Virus record (IMG/VR): IMGVR_UViG_3300032397_000002
Location: 97,579-161,578 of that record
Strand: one strand, 5' to 3'
Length of the DNA: 64,000 nt
Source: a virus
The notes under the pieces were generated by a model. That model worked only from the letters and a program-made list of their open reading frames with translations, had not been told where the DNA came from and made no database searches. How positions within the stretch are numbered: the stretch's first letter is position 1; each line of letters opens with the position of its first letter. A program made the position numbers and the translations under genes. Below, piece after piece: positions 23,414 to 30,260 of the stretch.

Positions 23414-23595
23414 GCTTCCCCCAGGTCTACCATGTTCTCGAAGTCCAGAACAGGGTCCTGACCAAGCTGGTAGGCGAACCAGGCATTTTCTTGGTCTTGG
23501 ACCGTGAGGTCGCAGGGGTCATCGCCTTCGTCATGCTCGACGACAATGACGACCTTCTTGCGGGCAACTACTTCGACTTCCACCTTGCTCTTCAC
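23410..23595 (-). CDS. Hypothetical small acidic protein
   Basis: A 61-residue protein with an initial strand pair (KVEVEVVARKKVVIVVEH) and an acidic C-terminus. ATGA overlaps both neighbours. Confidence 0.55.
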   Translation of the reverse strand: MKSKVEVEVVARKKVVIVVEHDEGDDPCDLTVQDQENAWFAYQLGQDPVLDFENMVDLGEA

Positions 23596-24548
23596 TTGGT
23601 CTCCAGTGCGGCCTTTGCCGCCTTCTTGGCAGCGCGGGCCGCCTTCTTCTCAGCCTTCGCCTTCTCAGCGTCGACCCACTCCTGGGTGACCGCATTGACG
23701 CGGGTCAGAGTGGTCTGCTTCAGGCCCTTGTAGTCCTCGTTCTTCTTGACGGTGCCGGCCAGGATGTACTCGTTGCCGATGACCCAGGTGCCCTCGGAGA
23801 AGCTGCCCGAGGCGAACCAGGTGAGGGCGTTGCCGGCCTCAGAGACGAACTTGAGCATCGTGGTGCAGCCGTAGTTGCCTTCCAGCTCCTTCTGGCCCAT
23901 GAGGGTGGCCTTCACCACCACCTTGTCGCCCTCGGTGGCGAAGAACTTCGAGGTCTCCTTGAGGTTCGAGAACTTGCGGCGCTCGATCTCCTTGCCCTGC
24001 TCGCGGGTGGCGGTGGCGATGATGCTGGCCGCGATGCCCGAGCCCTTGAAGTCGATGACGCCCATGCGGCAGACGATGTTCAGGTTGTGGAGGTAGTCGT
24101 TCAGCTCGCCCTTGTCCAGCTCGCTGTCGATGAAGACCTGGAGGTACTCCTTGCAGTCCTGGCCGCGCTTGAAGTCTTCGGCGGTGGGGATGTACTTGGG
24201 GTTGATGTCGCGGGTCTTGCCCGAGGCGACCGCCATCATCACGCCCCAGGCGGTGTCAGCCGAGGCGTGGATGGTAGCCCCACCACCGTTGTTCATGTTG
24301 CGGGCCTGGGTGCGGCTCATCCAGCCATCGACCCGGATGACGGCGGCCACGTGGCCCAGGAAGGTGACGAGGCTGAAGTGGGTCATCCGCTCGCCACCCA
24401 TGCCACCCTCGAACTCCTCGCCAGCCGAGACGGCGTCGGCCAGGTACTCGAAGAGCTTGGCGACATTCTCGGGGTTCGCGTGGCCCAGGAAGTCAGCGAG
24501 GCAGTTGCTGCCGACGACCTTGAACTCGGGGTTGGTGGTTGCGTTCAT
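23592..24548 (-). CDS. Conserved plasmid/phage protein, C-terminal part of a split zinc protein
   Basis: This 318-residue protein starts PEFKVVGSNCLADFLGHANPE (in outline), the segment that in related plasmid and phage proteins I recall follows a CDHC...RRR zinc half-site within one polypeptide. That half-site is encoded separately here at 25246-25710. The C-terminal part (about 210-290: DKVVVKATL, then LTWFAS, then AGTVKKNEDYKGLKQTTLTRV) has OB-fold character, and the last 30 residues are an Ala/Lys helix. Nucleic-acid binding is a reasonable guess. The ATG at 24548 has no ribosome site and lies 7 bp from a strong -10 box, predicting high, near-leaderless expression. Confidence 0.7.
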   Translation of the reverse strand: MNATTNPEFKVVGSNCLADFLGHANPENVAKLFEYLADAVSAGEEFEGGMGGERMTHFSLVTFLGHVAAVIRVDGWMSRTQARNMNNGGGATIHASADTAWGVMMAVASGKTRDINPKYIPTAEDFKRGQDCKEYLQVFIDSELDKGELNDYLHNLNIVCRMGVIDFKGSGIAASIIATATREQGKEIERRKFSNLKETSKFFATEGDKVVVKATLMGQKELEGNYGCTTMLKFVSEAGNALTWFASGSFSEGTWVIGNEYILAGTVKKNEDYKGLKQTTLTRVNAVTQEWVDAEKAKAEKKAARAAKKAAKAALETK

Positions 24549-24555
24549 GAGTTGT

Positions 24556-24584
24556 GTTCTACAGGAGTCTTTCTGGGCCGTCAA
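24556..24584 (-). promoter_or_regulatory. Sigma-70-like promoter, leaderless type
   Basis: TTGACG (24579-24584), a 17-bp spacer and TAGAAC (24556-24561) precede the ATG at 24548 by 7 bp. Its spacer shares AGAAAG and TCCTG with the promoter at 25717-25745, so the two are near copies. Confidence 0.8.
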
Positions 24585-24588
24585 GCCC

Positions 24589-25065
24589 TCAGCTGTCGAA
24601 ATCGAACACAATTCGCAAGTTGTCGGGATTCCCGGGCATTGCGAGGTCGACCAACTCCTTCAGGATGTCGGCCCAGCCCTCACCCAGGAACTCCAGGAGG
24701 GTGACCGGCGGGCCAGGCTCGAAGCCAGGAGCCCCAGTGTACGGTGGGCGGACATCGACGAAGGTCTGGTTGTAGTCGACCGCCAACAGCTCTGTCAGGG
24801 TCAGGTAGGAAGCGCTGTGGACGCCCCAGTCGGTGCCATCCTTGTACTCCTTGATGCGGTGCTGGGTGGCAGGGGAGCCGTCCTGGGGATAGCCACGAGG
24901 CTCTGGGAGCACCTTGGGCACGTCAGAGTAGTTCCGCACGGCCCCGCCTGTCAGGAAGGCGAAGCGGCCGTAGGTGCGGTCTTCGAGGTAGTCTGGAGCC
25001 GGCATGTCGACCCAGGTGCCGTCAGTCATGCGAATTTCCACGTACGGATGAATGTCACAGCCCAT
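24589..25065 (-). CDS. MGCDIH-family phage protein
   Basis: This 158-residue protein begins MGCDIHPYVEIR, the signature of an uncharacterised phage and bacterial family. Aromatic and Pro-rich segments follow (YLEDRTYGRFAFL, GTDWGVHSASYLTLTELL). I chose ATG 25065 because it starts this motif; it overlaps the upstream stop by 11 bases. Function unknown. Confidence 0.75.
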   Translation of the reverse strand: MGCDIHPYVEIRMTDGTWVDMPAPDYLEDRTYGRFAFLTGGAVRNYSDVPKVLPEPRGYPQDGSPATQHRIKEYKDGTDWGVHSASYLTLTELLAVDYNQTFVDVRPPYTGAPGFEPGPPVTLLEFLGEGWADILKELVDLAMPGNPDNLRIVFDFDS

Positions 25066-25249
25066 CTTCGACCTCCACTTCAAGGACTTCGTAGCGGCTC
25101 GTCTTGCTCTTGCTCAGCCGATTCATCTTGGAGGCCAGGCCATAGGCCCTTTCCTTGGAGAAGAAGGCTGCCTCGGGGGCGCTGTAGCCCTCGTAGTCAG
25201 CCTCGAAGGCCACCAGGTAGACGGTTCGTTTCTCGGGCTTGTCGGTCAC
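25055..25249 (-). CDS. Small alpha/beta protein
   Basis: A 64-residue protein with YLVAFEADYEGYSAPEAAFFSKERA, a strand-helix pattern similar to 13633-13821 and 13818-14009. It lies between the two halves of the split zinc protein. ATGA overlap upstream. Confidence 0.6.
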   Translation of the reverse strand: MTDKPEKRTVYLVAFEADYEGYSAPEAAFFSKERAYGLASKMNRLSKSKTSRYEVLEVEVEDGL

Positions 25250-25710
25250 GGGGTCTTCCTCAGCACGTACAGCGTCTTGCGACGGCGCTCAGTGTTGCAG
25301 TGGTCGCAGCCGGTGGCGTGCTCGCGGAGGTGGGCGGGGATGGTCTCACCGGGGGCGTTGCGAACCATGACGGCCTTCTCACCGTCCACGTCCACCACGT
25401 CCAGGGCTGCAGCGAAGGTCCAGCCGGCCAGCTTGGGGCGGGGGCCCGAGACGGTCACAGTGTGGAAGCGGTCGAACACGCCCAGGCCGATCTCCTTGCC
25501 GTTGATGTCCAGGCGGGTCTCGCCGTACGGGGTCTTGGACTTGCGCTCCACGTCCTCGGTGGCGATGACCTTCATCTCGATGGGCTGGCCCACCAGCTTC
25601 ACGGCCTTCTTGGAGAGCTTGGCAAGCCTCTCGCGGAGGGCTTCCAGGTTGCCGTCCGGGATGCGGAAGGTCTGGATGACTTCGGTCTCGGTGGTGGTTT
25701 CGTTGGACAT
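25246..25710 (-). CDS. Conserved plasmid/phage protein, N-terminal part of a split zinc protein
   Basis: This 154-residue protein has an N-terminal helix region, RFHTVTVSGPRPKLAGWTF in the middle and a C-terminal CDHC-x-TERRRKTLYVL zinc half-site, where it stops. In related proteins I recall the chain continues directly into a VG(S/R)(N/T)CL(A/K)DFLG segment that completes the site; here that segment begins the gene at 23592-24548. Two small genes separate the halves. The ATG at 25710 has no ribosome site and lies 6 bp after a -10 box. Confidence 0.7.
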   Translation of the reverse strand: MSNETTTETEVIQTFRIPDGNLEALRERLAKLSKKAVKLVGQPIEMKVIATEDVERKSKTPYGETRLDINGKEIGLGVFDRFHTVTVSGPRPKLAGWTFAAALDVVDVDGEKAVMVRNAPGETIPAHLREHATGCDHCNTERRRKTLYVLRKTP

Positions 25711-25716
25711 GGCAGT

Positions 25717-25745
25717 GTTCTACAGGAACGCTTTCTGGCTGTCAA
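25717..25745 (-). promoter_or_regulatory. Sigma-70-like promoter overlapping the HNH gene end
   Basis: TTGACA (25740-25745), a 17-bp spacer and TAGAAC (25717-25722) precede the ATG at 25710 by 6 bp. The promoter lies in the last codons of the HNH endonuclease gene, so those residues are dictated by promoter sequence. Confidence 0.8.
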
Positions 25746-26904
25746 GGGCCCCAAAGAGCTTGCTGCAGTGCTCGTAGATTTTCCTCACGTGGGCAAGGTA
25801 CTCGCCACCAGCTTGCTTACCTTTTGCATAGTTACATGTAGTACAACAAGGAACGCAGTTCCCAGGCACGTATCCCTTGCTGTTGTCCCAGCGGTCAATC
25901 CCATTGACTAAAATCTCCGACGGCGTACCCCCACCCAAAACTCTGGAGAACCGCTCGCCGCAGAAAGCACATGCCCCTCTGAACAATTCAATCGCCTTCT
26001 CTTCAGAGAGAGACCAGCAGTAGCCACGGGATTCAGCGCCTTGGCGGTACCCTCTTATCAATCGAATAAACCGGCCCTTCACCGTTACCTTCAGCATTTG
26101 CTGGTGTTGCCAACTGCCGCGTAGACATCCGCAACTACGAGCGCCAGCCTTCTTTTTGCGAAGGTGCCCCGCCGAGACTAAGTAGTTCTTTGTCCCGCAA
26201 GAGCAGTCAGCCCGCCACCACCTGCCATCACCACCATAACCCTTTTCGGCTCTGGACACTACAGTCAACATTCCGAAAATCTGTCCGATTTGGATTTTGT
26301 CGGGTTGACTGAGTCCTCGTTCCCGGGCCAACTCCACCGAGAGGCATCCACAGCTCCTTGTCTTGCCGCCGAGAAGGGTCGAGGCCCGCCGTAACAGATT
26401 GTGCCGGCCACAAGAGCAGTCGACTCGCCATCTGGTGCCGCCTTGTTTGTCAATCCTGCTGGATTCACCAACAACGGTTAATCGACCAAAGGTCTGGCCG
26501 ATTGTAATCCCGGCACGGTTGATCCTCTTTAGCCCTAGTTGACGGCACATTTCATCGTTGAGGCAGCCACAGCTCCTGGTACTGCCAGCATGCAGGCCCT
26601 TCTGTTCTCTCAGTAGCCCTTTCTTACCGCAAGAGCAGTCGACGACCCATACCCGACCACCACGTCGTCTTTCCTCAGCCTCAGCTACAACCGTCAATCT
26701 TCCGAAGGTCTGGCCGACGTAAACTTTCAGACACGCACAGCCCGTGGATTTTCCACTCATCAACTTGCTGGCGGTGACAACGCGCTCTGTCCCGCATTGA
26801 CATTTGACACCCCAGGCGACCGCGCCCAGGTGGCGGCTTTCTGGTCCAACGACCGTCCACTTTCCGAAAACCTGACCAACCTGAAGTTGTGGAGATCTAG
26901 CCAT
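25720..26904 (-). CDS. HNH endonuclease with four N-terminal zinc repeats
   Basis: This 394-residue protein has four tandem repeats of about 55-60 residues (about 9-62, 63-118, 135-190, 205-263), each G-Q-x-F-G-x-L-T-V-V followed by a C-x-C pair and a C-x-C-L end, likely zinc-stabilised DNA-binding modules. The C-terminus (about 310-375) is an HNH nuclease: CAFC, NGIDRWDNSKGYVPGN and CCTTCNYAKG. This is the build of a free-standing homing endonuclease that cuts a specific DNA site to spread its gene. Its base composition is visibly more AT-rich than its neighbours, which suggests transfer. It ends inside the promoter of the split zinc protein gene. Confidence 0.85.
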   Translation of the reverse strand: MARSPQLQVGQVFGKWTVVGPESRHLGAVAWGVKCQCGTERVVTASKLMSGKSTGCACLKVYVGQTFGRLTVVAEAEERRRGGRVWVVDCSCGKKGLLREQKGLHAGSTRSCGCLNDEMCRQLGLKRINRAGITIGQTFGRLTVVGESSRIDKQGGTRWRVDCSCGRHNLLRRASTLLGGKTRSCGCLSVELARERGLSQPDKIQIGQIFGMLTVVSRAEKGYGGDGRWWRADCSCGTKNYLVSAGHLRKKKAGARSCGCLRGSWQHQQMLKVTVKGRFIRLIRGYRQGAESRGYCWSLSEEKAIELFRGACAFCGERFSRVLGGGTPSEILVNGIDRWDNSKGYVPGNCVPCCTTCNYAKGKQAGGEYLAHVRKIYEHCSKLFGALDSQKAFL

Positions 26905-27145
26905 GGCTGCATTTTCGGTACATCGAGTTGAAGAGGGCCAGTCGGGCAGCAGCCAGTGGCAGGTAGGCGCCGCCAGTTTCGGGCCACCGAGCGATGAGGC
27001 CCTCTACCTCCGTCTCCAGCTCTGCGCGAACCCGCTGAATGGCCATATCCTTGATCTCATTGAGACCGTAGTGCCCACGAAGATCGGGCTTCAGCTGGTC
27101 ATACATAGCCATGACGCGAGTCGTCAGGTCGTCTCTGGTGGTCAT
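26897..27145 (-). CDS. Hypothetical helical protein coupled to Thg1-like gene
   Basis: An 82-residue helical protein with charged helices (AIQRVRAELETEVEGL). Its ATG overlaps the stop of the Thg1-like gene. No family recognised. Confidence 0.55.
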   Translation of the reverse strand: MTTRDDLTTRVMAMYDQLKPDLRGHYGLNEIKDMAIQRVRAELETEVEGLIARWPETGGAYLPLAAARLALFNSMYRKCSHG

Positions 27146-27918
27146 GGCATCCTCACGAACTTGTCAACGAACTCGCGGTCAGCCGTGAACACCGGCGTCT
27201 CCTCGGGGATGTACCACTCGCTGCGCAGCACGGTGCCAATCTCCCTGGTGCCGGCCGGCTGGAACTTGACAAACTCGTTGAAGAACTCCTTCTCGACCTG
27301 GCGCTTCACCACCACGCGACCGTCCTTCAGGTGGGAGTGGAGGTCTGCCCAGTTGTGGCCCTTCTGGAAGCACAGCTCGTGTTGCTCAGCTCGACCCTTG
27401 CCCTGCAGCTCCTTGTGGCTGTAGAGGCTCTGAGAGAGCATGGAGAGGCTGTTCCGGTTCCAGTCCTGCTGTCTCCACACAAAGTAGTTGGTTACCTCAC
27501 CTGGTGGGAGAATGAAGGCACGTGCGTCGAAGGTGGCCACACGGACCTCGGGGAAGAGACGGTCGCTTTGAGCCGTCAACATCGCCGAGGCCATGCCTGC
27601 GGCCACACTAACCATCTTCTGCAGGTTGTTGTCGAACCAGGAGCTGGTCTTGATGTCCTGGTAGTCCACCAGGAGCAGGCTGATTTCATCGCTCTGGGTG
27701 TAGGCCATGACACAATTCTGCACGTTGTGACAGAGGTACTTCGTCACCGTGTCCATGACGTCCATCAGGTCTTCACTGAAGGGGCGCTTGAGACCCTTCG
27801 TGTAGGTGTGGAACGCCTTCCCGTCCAGGCGGATGATGACTGGGAGCTTCGTGGTCAGGTGAGCCCGCGAGACATCCTCGTAGGCCTTCATGCGGTCGCC
27901 CAAGCTGTCGTGACTCAT
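27142..27918 (-). CDS. Thg1-like 3'-5' RNA polymerase (tRNA guanylyltransferase family)
   Basis: This 258-residue protein carries the family's RLDGKAFHTYTKGL at about 29-42, with the metal-binding Asp, and AYTQSDEISLLL near 72-83, with the second Asp. Thg1 adds G to the 5' end of tRNA-His; bacterial and phage-like members (TLPs) more often rebuild 5'-truncated tRNAs by 3'-5' templated addition. The length fits the bacterial type. Its ATG overlaps the upstream stop by ATGA. With RtcB and the RlaP-type enzyme on the same strand it suggests a phage RNA repair set. Confidence 0.92.
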   Translation of the reverse strand: MSHDSLGDRMKAYEDVSRAHLTTKLPVIIRLDGKAFHTYTKGLKRPFSEDLMDVMDTVTKYLCHNVQNCVMAYTQSDEISLLLVDYQDIKTSSWFDNNLQKMVSVAAGMASAMLTAQSDRLFPEVRVATFDARAFILPPGEVTNYFVWRQQDWNRNSLSMLSQSLYSHKELQGKGRAEQHELCFQKGHNWADLHSHLKDGRVVVKRQVEKEFFNEFVKFQPAGTREIGTVLRSEWYIPEETPVFTADREFVDKFVRMP

Positions 27919-28097
27919 TCTTCCTCCTCAGTGCCGTCCTCGTCTTCTTCCTCTTCGTCCTCGCCTGCAATCTCTTTCTCGTACTGCTTGAGGCAGTCAT
28001 CGCCGCAGAAACCGTCGTCATAGCTCCCATACGAGTAGTCATGGAAGCATTGCTGACAGATGCCCACCTGCTTTGGAATCTTGTTTGGCTTGCTCAT
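27915..28097 (-). CDS. Small zinc-finger protein with acidic tail
   Basis: A 60-residue protein with CQQC at 14-17 and CGDDC near 31-35, a likely zinc finger, and a tail that is almost all Asp and Glu. It is coupled to the Thg1-like gene. The acidic tail could mimic nucleic acid, which is speculation. Confidence 0.6.
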   Translation of the reverse strand: MSKPNKIPKQVGICQQCFHDYSYGSYDDGFCGDDCLKQYEKEIAGEDEEEEDEDGTEEEE

Positions 28098-28276
28098 GGC
28101 TTTTTCGTGTAGCTCCAGATGACCTTGCCATCGGGCCCCTTCACTTCCAGGGTGCCGACTGGCTGCCCCTGGGTCATGAGATGGGCGAGGTCGGTGGCCT
28201 CTTCGTAGGAGGTGAAGTGCAGGCTCTTGCCCAGGACCATGCCCATGGTGGCCGTCACTGTGTACTTACCGTCCAC
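28094..28276 (-). CDS. Hypothetical small beta-rich protein
   Basis: A 60-residue protein starting at GTG 28276 (after AAAGGA), with VDGKYTVTATMGMVLGKSLHF, then EEATDLAHLM. The start avoids a longer overlap with the upstream gene. Function unknown. Confidence 0.5.
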   Translation of the reverse strand: MDGKYTVTATMGMVLGKSLHFTSYEEATDLAHLMTQGQPVGTLEVKGPDGKVIWSYTKKP

Positions 28277-28463
28277 TGTTGGCCGTCCTTTTCTGGTCCA
28301 CCAGAGCCAGGCCCTCGGTGATGGCACGGAGCACGAGCTTCAGCACCAGCCTCCCATCGATTTCCGTCCTGACGGCCTTCTTGCCAAGCTGGCGGTCGAC
28401 AAGGAAAACCTTGCCCGTCAACTCCAATGTTGTATCGGTCCTCTGCTTCTTTTTAGTCGCCAC
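28266..28463 (-). CDS. Hypothetical small basic protein
   Basis: A 65-residue protein from GTG 28463, which follows GAGGAG and overlaps the upstream stop by 11 bases. The N-terminus is Lys-rich and the rest alternates strands and helix. No family recognised. Confidence 0.5.
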   Translation of the reverse strand: MATKKKQRTDTTLELTGKVFLVDRQLGKKAVRTEIDGRLVLKLVLRAITEGLALVDQKRTANSGR

Positions 28464-28668
28464 TGTCAACTCCTCTTCGAATGTGAACCTGCCGTCCCTT
28501 GATGCTGACGTCGAACTCCTGACCGTACCACGCCTTCCTTTCAACGTCAATGAAGGCCAAAATCTCCTCGGGGGTGGTGTCGTCATCGAAGTCCACCACC
28601 CGATTGCTCACATAGTAGCATCGCCCACCCGCTCCAGCAAGGTAGCCGGTATCCTTGGTGATTTTCAC
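28453..28668 (-). CDS. Hypothetical small protein
   Basis: A 71-residue protein from GTG 28668, which overlaps the upstream stop as GTGA and follows GGAGG. It has a beta N-terminus and a DTTPEEILAFIDVERKAW helix. Function unknown. Confidence 0.5.
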   Translation of the reverse strand: MKITKDTGYLAGAGGRCYYVSNRVVDFDDDTTPEEILAFIDVERKAWYGQEFDVSIKGRQVHIRRGVDSGD

Positions 28669-28865
28669 TTGTCCTCCGGGCCATACATGGTGGTGTTGTA
28701 GGTTCTCAGTGCTGGCCAAGTGGTGTCTCCGGTGCGCTTGGCCAGGACCAGGGCGAATTCCTCCAGCTGGTCGACAACCTTTTCCCAGTCATCATCATCG
28801 GCCCTGCGTTTGATGATGTCAAGTGCTCGGCCTGCGCGGATTTTCAAGGCGTCCTTGCGATTCAT
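28665..28865 (-). CDS. Hypothetical small helical protein
   Basis: A 66-residue basic-acidic helical protein (ALKIRAGRALDIIKRR, then WEKVVDQLEEFALVL). ATGA overlap upstream. No family recognised. Confidence 0.55.
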   Translation of the reverse strand: MNRKDALKIRAGRALDIIKRRADDDDWEKVVDQLEEFALVLAKRTGDTTWPALRTYNTTMYGPEDK

Positions 28866-29179
28866 GCTTCCATCCTGTCCATGACAGCTTCAGCGAGGGT
28901 GTCGTAGCCCATGTGGTCGTTGCGGTCATCCCGGCGCTCCAAGAGGAAGTCCTCGTAGGAGGCCACCTCGGCCATCGCGTGACGGTACCAGTGGTGGGCG
29001 GCGGTCACGTAGCCCCTGGGGGTGGCATCAAGGCTTCTGACCTTGAGTTCTTCCGCCACATCGCGGTCGAAGTCGCCGGTGGTGTAGTAGCCGATGGCCC
29101 GGACGGTGAGGTCGCGGAGTCGGCGGTATTCGTTGCGGAGCATCGGGGTATCCATCTCTTCGAGTCGGAGGTTGTTCAT
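28862..29179 (-). CDS. Hypothetical charged helical protein
   Basis: A 105-residue Arg/Glu/Asp-rich helical protein. The ATG at 29179 lies 6 bp after a -10 box of a sigma-70-like promoter placed within the upstream gene and also overlaps that gene's stop. Confidence 0.6.
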   Translation of the reverse strand: MNNLRLEEMDTPMLRNEYRRLRDLTVRAIGYYTTGDFDRDVAEELKVRSLDATPRGYVTAAHHWYRHAMAEVASYEDFLLERRDDRNDHMGYDTLAEAVMDRMEA

Positions 29180-29385
29180 GGGTCCTTTCTATCAGCCGTA
29201 CCGTTGGCTGTCAAGAGCTGTTTGTGAATGTGGCGCTTCAAAGCATCGAGTTTGGTGTTTTCTTTGCCGATGCAGAGGAGCATGTCGGCCAGGAGATTGT
29301 TGAGGCGCCTGAGGACCTCCCACTCACCTTGGCCAGCGTAAACCTGGAGAAGCTCTGAGATGTAAGCATCTTCGATGGTCTTCAT
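29176..29385 (-). CDS. Hypothetical small helical protein
   Basis: A 69-residue helical protein from ATG 29385, overlapping the SprT-like gene stop. Contains VLRRLNNLLADMLLCIGKE. No family recognised. Confidence 0.55.
   Translation of the reverse strand: MKTIEDAYISELLQVYAGQGEWEVLRRLNNLLADMLLCIGKENTKLDALKRHIHKQLLTANGTADRKDP
29186..29214 (-). promoter_or_regulatory. Sigma-70-like promoter
   Basis: TTGACA (29209-29214), a 17-bp spacer and TAGAAA (29186-29191) precede the ATG at 29179 by 6 bp. Confidence 0.7.
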
Positions 29386-30149
29386 CGGCACGCCTTGCAG
29401 TAACTCTGGGCACGCATCTTCACTGGCACGCCGTTTGCATCCCTCTTCATGACACGCACCCCGAAGTTCTGCTTGGGGATGTGAGCCTTGCAGCACGGGC
29501 AGGTGAGCTTCTCGGGCAAGGCCTCGAAGAACTTCGCCACCACGTCGCCATCGTTGCGAGGTGCAGCAACCGGGTCCAGGCCGTTGCGGAGGACCTCCTG
29601 GAAGGCGAGGTCGGTGCGAGCCAGCTCACCCTCGGGGGTCTCGGCAAAGTAGCGCTGGAGGGCAGGCAGGGCCTTCACGGCGGCGATGCCCTTCTCGACG
29701 AAGGCTCGGTGCTCGGGCCCGTGCCACTTCTCCTTGCGCATCGGGAAGGGGCGGATACGGAGACGACCGGCGAAGTCGGTGTACTCCTTGGTAAGCTCCC
29801 ACTTGGCGCGGATTTCAGTGTAGCGCTTCTTGCGGTCCAGGTCGTGGACGTAGTGGGCCACCTCGTGGACGACAGTCAGGGGGTTGAGCATCGTGGGGTG
29901 GTAGACGATTTCCTGGCCTTTCCGCGACGAATCAGCCTGGACCCTACCAGAGCTGTACCAGGACTTGGTCTTCTTAACCCTTGAGAATCGCTTGGAGTTT
30001 TTGTCCAGGAGGGTGACCGGGATGGCCTCCAGACCGAAGTACTTGCAGAGCCAGGTGGTGAGGTCTGCGCAGGCTTGGAAGCTCAGCTTGATGGACTCGG
30101 CGGTCTTGTGGCGGCGGTTCTCATCGGCGTAGTACTTGAGGTAGGCCAT
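29382..30149 (-). CDS. SprT-like zinc metalloprotein
   Basis: This 255-residue protein has HEVAHYVHDLDRK (HExxH, about 95-107) and, about 50 residues on, HGPEHRAFV, which together fit the SprT-like zinc metalloprotease layout. A C-terminal CPCC and CKAC form a zinc ribbon, as in many SprT members. SprT/Spartan proteins cut DNA-bound proteins; the role in this phage is unknown. I chose ATG 30149, which lies 9 bp after the -10 box of a sigma-70-like promoter. It is the first gene of the long minus-strand block. Confidence 0.75.
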   Translation of the reverse strand: MAYLKYYADENRRHKTAESIKLSFQACADLTTWLCKYFGLEAIPVTLLDKNSKRFSRVKKTKSWYSSGRVQADSSRKGQEIVYHPTMLNPLTVVHEVAHYVHDLDRKKRYTEIRAKWELTKEYTDFAGRLRIRPFPMRKEKWHGPEHRAFVEKGIAAVKALPALQRYFAETPEGELARTDLAFQEVLRNGLDPVAAPRNDGDVVAKFFEALPEKLTCPCCKAHIPKQNFGVRVMKRDANGVPVKMRAQSYCKACR

Positions 30150-30158
30150 GGTAGAATG

Positions 30159-30188
30159 TTTGTAGCAGAAGGGATCGGAGCCTGTCAA
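30159..30188 (-). promoter_or_regulatory. Sigma-70-like promoter at the head of the minus-strand block
   Basis: TTGACA (30183-30188), an 18-bp spacer and TACAAA (30159-30164) precede the ATG at 30149 by 9 bp. Five bases away on the other strand is the TAATCTTT element of the first tail operon. Confidence 0.65.
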
Positions 30189-30192
30189 GCGG

Positions 30193-30200
30193 TAATCTTT
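30193..30200 (+). promoter_or_regulatory. Putative late promoter element TAATCTTT before tail operon
   Basis: TAATCTTT lies 60 bp before the GTG at 30261 in the divergent intergenic region. The leader 30201-30260 ends in AGGAG and holds a GGGG/CCCC pairing. Confidence 0.55.
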
Positions 30201-30260
30201 ACTTCGGATAGGCCGGGGTAGAGAAATCCCCCAGGTCACCATAACCCCAGGAGAAACACA

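Noticed and set aside
24112-25911. 599-codon plus-strand frame across several minus-strand genes
   Set aside because: It crosses genes with clear start signals and family motifs and shows no domain of its own.
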